From an uncultured Lachnospiraceae bacterium (lineage in GTDB: Bacteria > Bacillota > Clostridia > Lachnospirales > Lachnospiraceae), in the NCBI GenBank assembly GCA_902796045.1, contig CADBNQ010000209.1, positions 1-6,622 of the forward strand: a DNA stretch of 6,622 nucleotides, read 5' to 3'. This document shows, piece by piece, positions 5,584 through 6,622 of the stretch. The notes beneath the pieces are model-generated. The model saw nothing but the letters and a program-made list of their open reading frames with translations, ran no database searches and was not told where the DNA came from. How positions within the stretch are numbered: the first letter of the stretch is position 1; the number at the start of each line of letters is the position of its first letter. The position numbers and the translations under genes were made by a program.

Positions 5584-5871
5584 TCAGTCTCCTTTCTTAT
5601 TTTCCAGAGAAGCCATCTTCTCCTCCTGAACCATCCTGCTTAAAGCCATGACCTCTTTGATAAAGGCTGTGTATACTTTCCGGTACTCCTGGGGCACATC
5701 CCCGGTCTGTTTCTCTACGATCTCCTGTTCACGTTCAGGCACATAGATCGCGGCCCCAGTTTCTGCCTTGATGAGGGCAACCTGTTCTGCCAGACCCATC
5801 CTCTTCAGAAAAAGCTTTTTCATCTCACAGTCCAGCTCATCGATTTTTTCCCTTATTTCTGATAATCCCAT
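5584..5871 (-). CDS. Monofunctional AroQ-class chorismate mutase
   Basis: A 95-residue single-domain chorismate mutase of the all-helical AroQ type. It rearranges chorismate to prephenate, the branch point to phenylalanine and tyrosine, in the cytoplasm; such domains work as intertwined dimers. By alignment from memory with the E. coli P-protein mutase domain, the active-site residues are kept: R7 (EIREKIDELD), R24 (FLKRMGLA), K35 (ALIKAET), R47 and E48 (VPEREQE), and the helix-3 pair S78 and Q82 (ALSRMVQEE). No dehydratase or dehydrogenase domain is fused. I chose the ATG at 5871 because AGGAGG ends 6 nt before it and MGLSEIREKIDELD is a typical start; an upstream in-frame ATG at 5895 has no proper ribosome site. 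It is followed 2 bp later by the unknown 225-residue gene. Its leader holds two hairpins and lies just past a strong terminator. Confidence 0.92.
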   Translation of the reverse strand: MGLSEIREKIDELDCEMKKLFLKRMGLAEQVALIKAETGAAIYVPEREQEIVEKQTGDVPQEYRKVYTAFIKEVMALSRMVQEEKMASLENKKGD

Positions 5872-5877
5872 AATATG

Positions 5878-5883
5878 CCTCCT
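5878..5883 (-). promoter_or_regulatory. Ribosome binding site of the chorismate mutase
   Basis: AGGAGG on the minus strand, 6 nt before the ATG at 5871. It decides the start against the in-frame ATG at 5895. Confidence 0.8.
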
Positions 5884-5896
5884 GATATATTGCATC

Positions 5897-5906
5897 CCCC
5901 GAAGGG
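5897..5906 (-). other. CUUCGG tetraloop hairpin in the chorismate mutase leader
   Basis: Minus strand CCC-TTCG-GGG: a 3-bp G-C stem closed by a UUCG loop with the favourable C-G closing pair, among the most stable small RNA hairpins known. It lies 14 nt before the AGGAGG ribosome site and only 4 nt after the long inverted repeat at 5911-5942. Confidence 0.5.
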
Positions 5907-5910
5907 TTTT

Positions 5911-5942
5911 ATCTCATAGGAAATAAAAGTTTCCTATGAGAT
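5911..5942. repeat. Perfect 13-bp inverted repeat without a U-tract
   Basis: ATCTCATAGGAAA (5911-5923), 6-base centre, TTTCCTATGAGAT (5930-5942), with no mismatch. On neither strand is it followed by a run of T, so it does not look like an ordinary terminator. On the minus strand it comes directly after the U-tract of the upstream terminator and before the chorismate mutase leader. It could be an operator, an RNA stabilising or processing hairpin, or part of a switch with the terminator. Confidence 0.7.
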
Positions 5943-5943
5943 T

Positions 5944-5996
5944 AAAAAGACCGGTTTCTCTGCATTTTATGATAACAACTGCAGCTAAACCGGTCT
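5944..5996 (-). terminator. Intrinsic terminator of the MecA-like gene
   Basis: Minus strand: AGACCGGTTT (5987-5996) pairs perfectly with AAACCGGTCT (5948-5957), then TTTT (5944-5947) continues the T-tract. The 29-nt loop holds an inner 5-bp stem (CTGCA / TGCAG). It starts 17 nt after the stop of the MecA-like gene and is well formed. Confidence 0.8.
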
Positions 5997-6012
5997 CTAA
6001 TCTCTGGTGTTC

Positions 6013-6622
6013 TCACATACCTGCCAGAACCTCAAGAGCATTATCCCTGATAAGCTCTCTCCCATGCTCCATCATGTAGGCCTCATCATAATGCACGGGG
6101 GAACACACTCCTCCGTACTCTTCCGCAGTGAGGATAAAGGCCAGTGCATCTTTATTGCTCTCACACCGGTCAAATCGGACCAGAAGGACATACTGCCGGT
6201 CGGATTTAAACAGGGTGGAAGTATATAAGGTGTTCTTCTGGAGCAGGCCGGCAAAACGAATGATATGGTCAAGGCTTTCAAAGACAAGCTTCCTGTCCGG
6301 AAGTTCTGTCTGCCTGTCTGTCCCGGGCAAAGCAGTTTCCCGATCCTCTTCCTCCTGCCCGTCAGACTGATCCGGCAGGTTGCCGTTGCACACATCGTAG
6401 AGGTCCTGGGATAAAGCGGCAAAGGCCTGTTCTTTCTCATCTCCTGACAGGGAAGCTATCTCTCCAAGACGCTCTTCGGATACTTTCGACTGCAATGCCT
6501 CAGTCATCCGGCGAATCTGTTCCAGATTGCGGTCAATCAGCTCATCCTGGAAGGTACAGCTGATGGTGATCAGGAACTGGTCCGCAGGCAGGGCCCTGGC
6601 CATGTAGTTCTGAATGCCATTC
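6013..6622 (-). CDS. mecA: MecA-like ClpC/ClpP adaptor protein, C-terminal part (5' end outside window)
   Basis: This is the C-terminal ~200 residues of a MecA-type adaptor. MecA (unrelated to the methicillin-resistance gene of the same name) brings target proteins such as competence and sporulation regulators to the ClpC unfoldase and ClpP protease. Counting from the methionine at 6603: the end of the N-terminal domain (about 1-50); a polar, acidic, low-complexity linker (about 76-104); and the C-terminal Clp-binding domain. That domain matches the family: LVFESLDHIIRFAGLL (106-121), LYTSTLFKSDRQYVLLVRF (126-144), EEYGG (161-165), and the closing EHGRELIRDNALEVL (179-193), like the family EHG-x-x-I-x-x-x-A-x-x-x-L. 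The frame stays open to the window end (residues NGIQNY precede that methionine), and no ribosome site is seen, so the true start lies outside. It ends at its own terminator. Assignment is from motif pattern. Confidence 0.8.
   Translation of the reverse strand, partial: NGIQNYMARALPADQFLITISCTFQDELIDRNLEQIRRMTEALQSKVSEERLGEIASLSGDEKEQAFAALSQDLYDVCNGNLPDQSDGQEEEDRETALPGTDRQTELPDRKLVFESLDHIIRFAGLLQKNTLYTSTLFKSDRQYVLLVRFDRCESNKDALAFILTAEEYGGVCSPVHYDEAYMMEHGRELIRDNALEVLAGM

Noticed and set aside
5911..5942. Inverted repeat as a CRISPR repeat or insertion-sequence end
   Set aside because: There is one copy only, no spacer array, no transposase and no target-site duplication.
1..6622. A new defence or mobile system across the window
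   Set aside because: Genes are mostly housekeeping families with intact motifs, and I see no nuclease, reverse transcriptase, toxin, transposase, integrase or repeat array.

Overview
The window looks like an ordinary chromosomal stretch from a low-to-moderate GC Firmicute. It is probably a Lachnospiraceae-type clostridium. The reasons are strong AGGAGG-type ribosome sites before most genes, a MecA-like Clp adaptor, a 70-residue protein resembling the DUF6465 family common in gut Clostridia, and a PhoB/VanR-style two-component pair of clostridial flavour. Genes are tightly packed and no stretch over 300 bases lacks a gene. I see no mobile element, CRISPR array, tRNA or rRNA.

Layout. (1) 1-515, plus strand: the last third of a MATE-family multidrug/cation exporter, cut off by the window start. 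(2) 534-1939, minus strand: a two-gene operon hisH-hisF encoding both subunits of imidazole glycerol phosphate synthase. It converges on the MATE gene over a weak, possibly shared hairpin. (3) 1940-2139: an AT-rich divergent promoter region with one good sigma-A promoter in each direction. (4) 2140-2352, plus strand: a single-gene unit for a 70-residue DUF6465-like protein, ending in a strong 13-bp terminator. (5) 2402-4753, minus strand: a two-component system, response regulator then sensor kinase, translationally coupled and converging on the same terminator. (6) 4754-4903: a leader with two hairpin/dyad elements before the response regulator. (7) 4904-5871, minus strand: a one-domain AroQ-class chorismate mutase followed 2 bp later by an unrecognised 225-residue protein. 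(8) 5872-6012: a strong terminator, a perfect 13-bp inverted repeat and a CUUCGG tetraloop hairpin in tandem. (9) 6013-6622, minus strand: the C-terminal part of a MecA-like adaptor, cut off by the window end.

How the genes work together. HisH makes ammonia from glutamine and HisF uses it to close the imidazole ring in histidine synthesis. The response regulator and kinase form one phosphorelay with an unknown signal; the kinase sensor loop has a strikingly acidic insert. Chorismate mutase sends chorismate to prephenate for Phe/Tyr. The unknown protein is read with it. I see no functional link that ties the whole window into one system. The parts most worth a second look are the structured leader before the chorismate mutase, the unknown coupled protein, the acidic sensor loop, and the hairpins before the response regulator.
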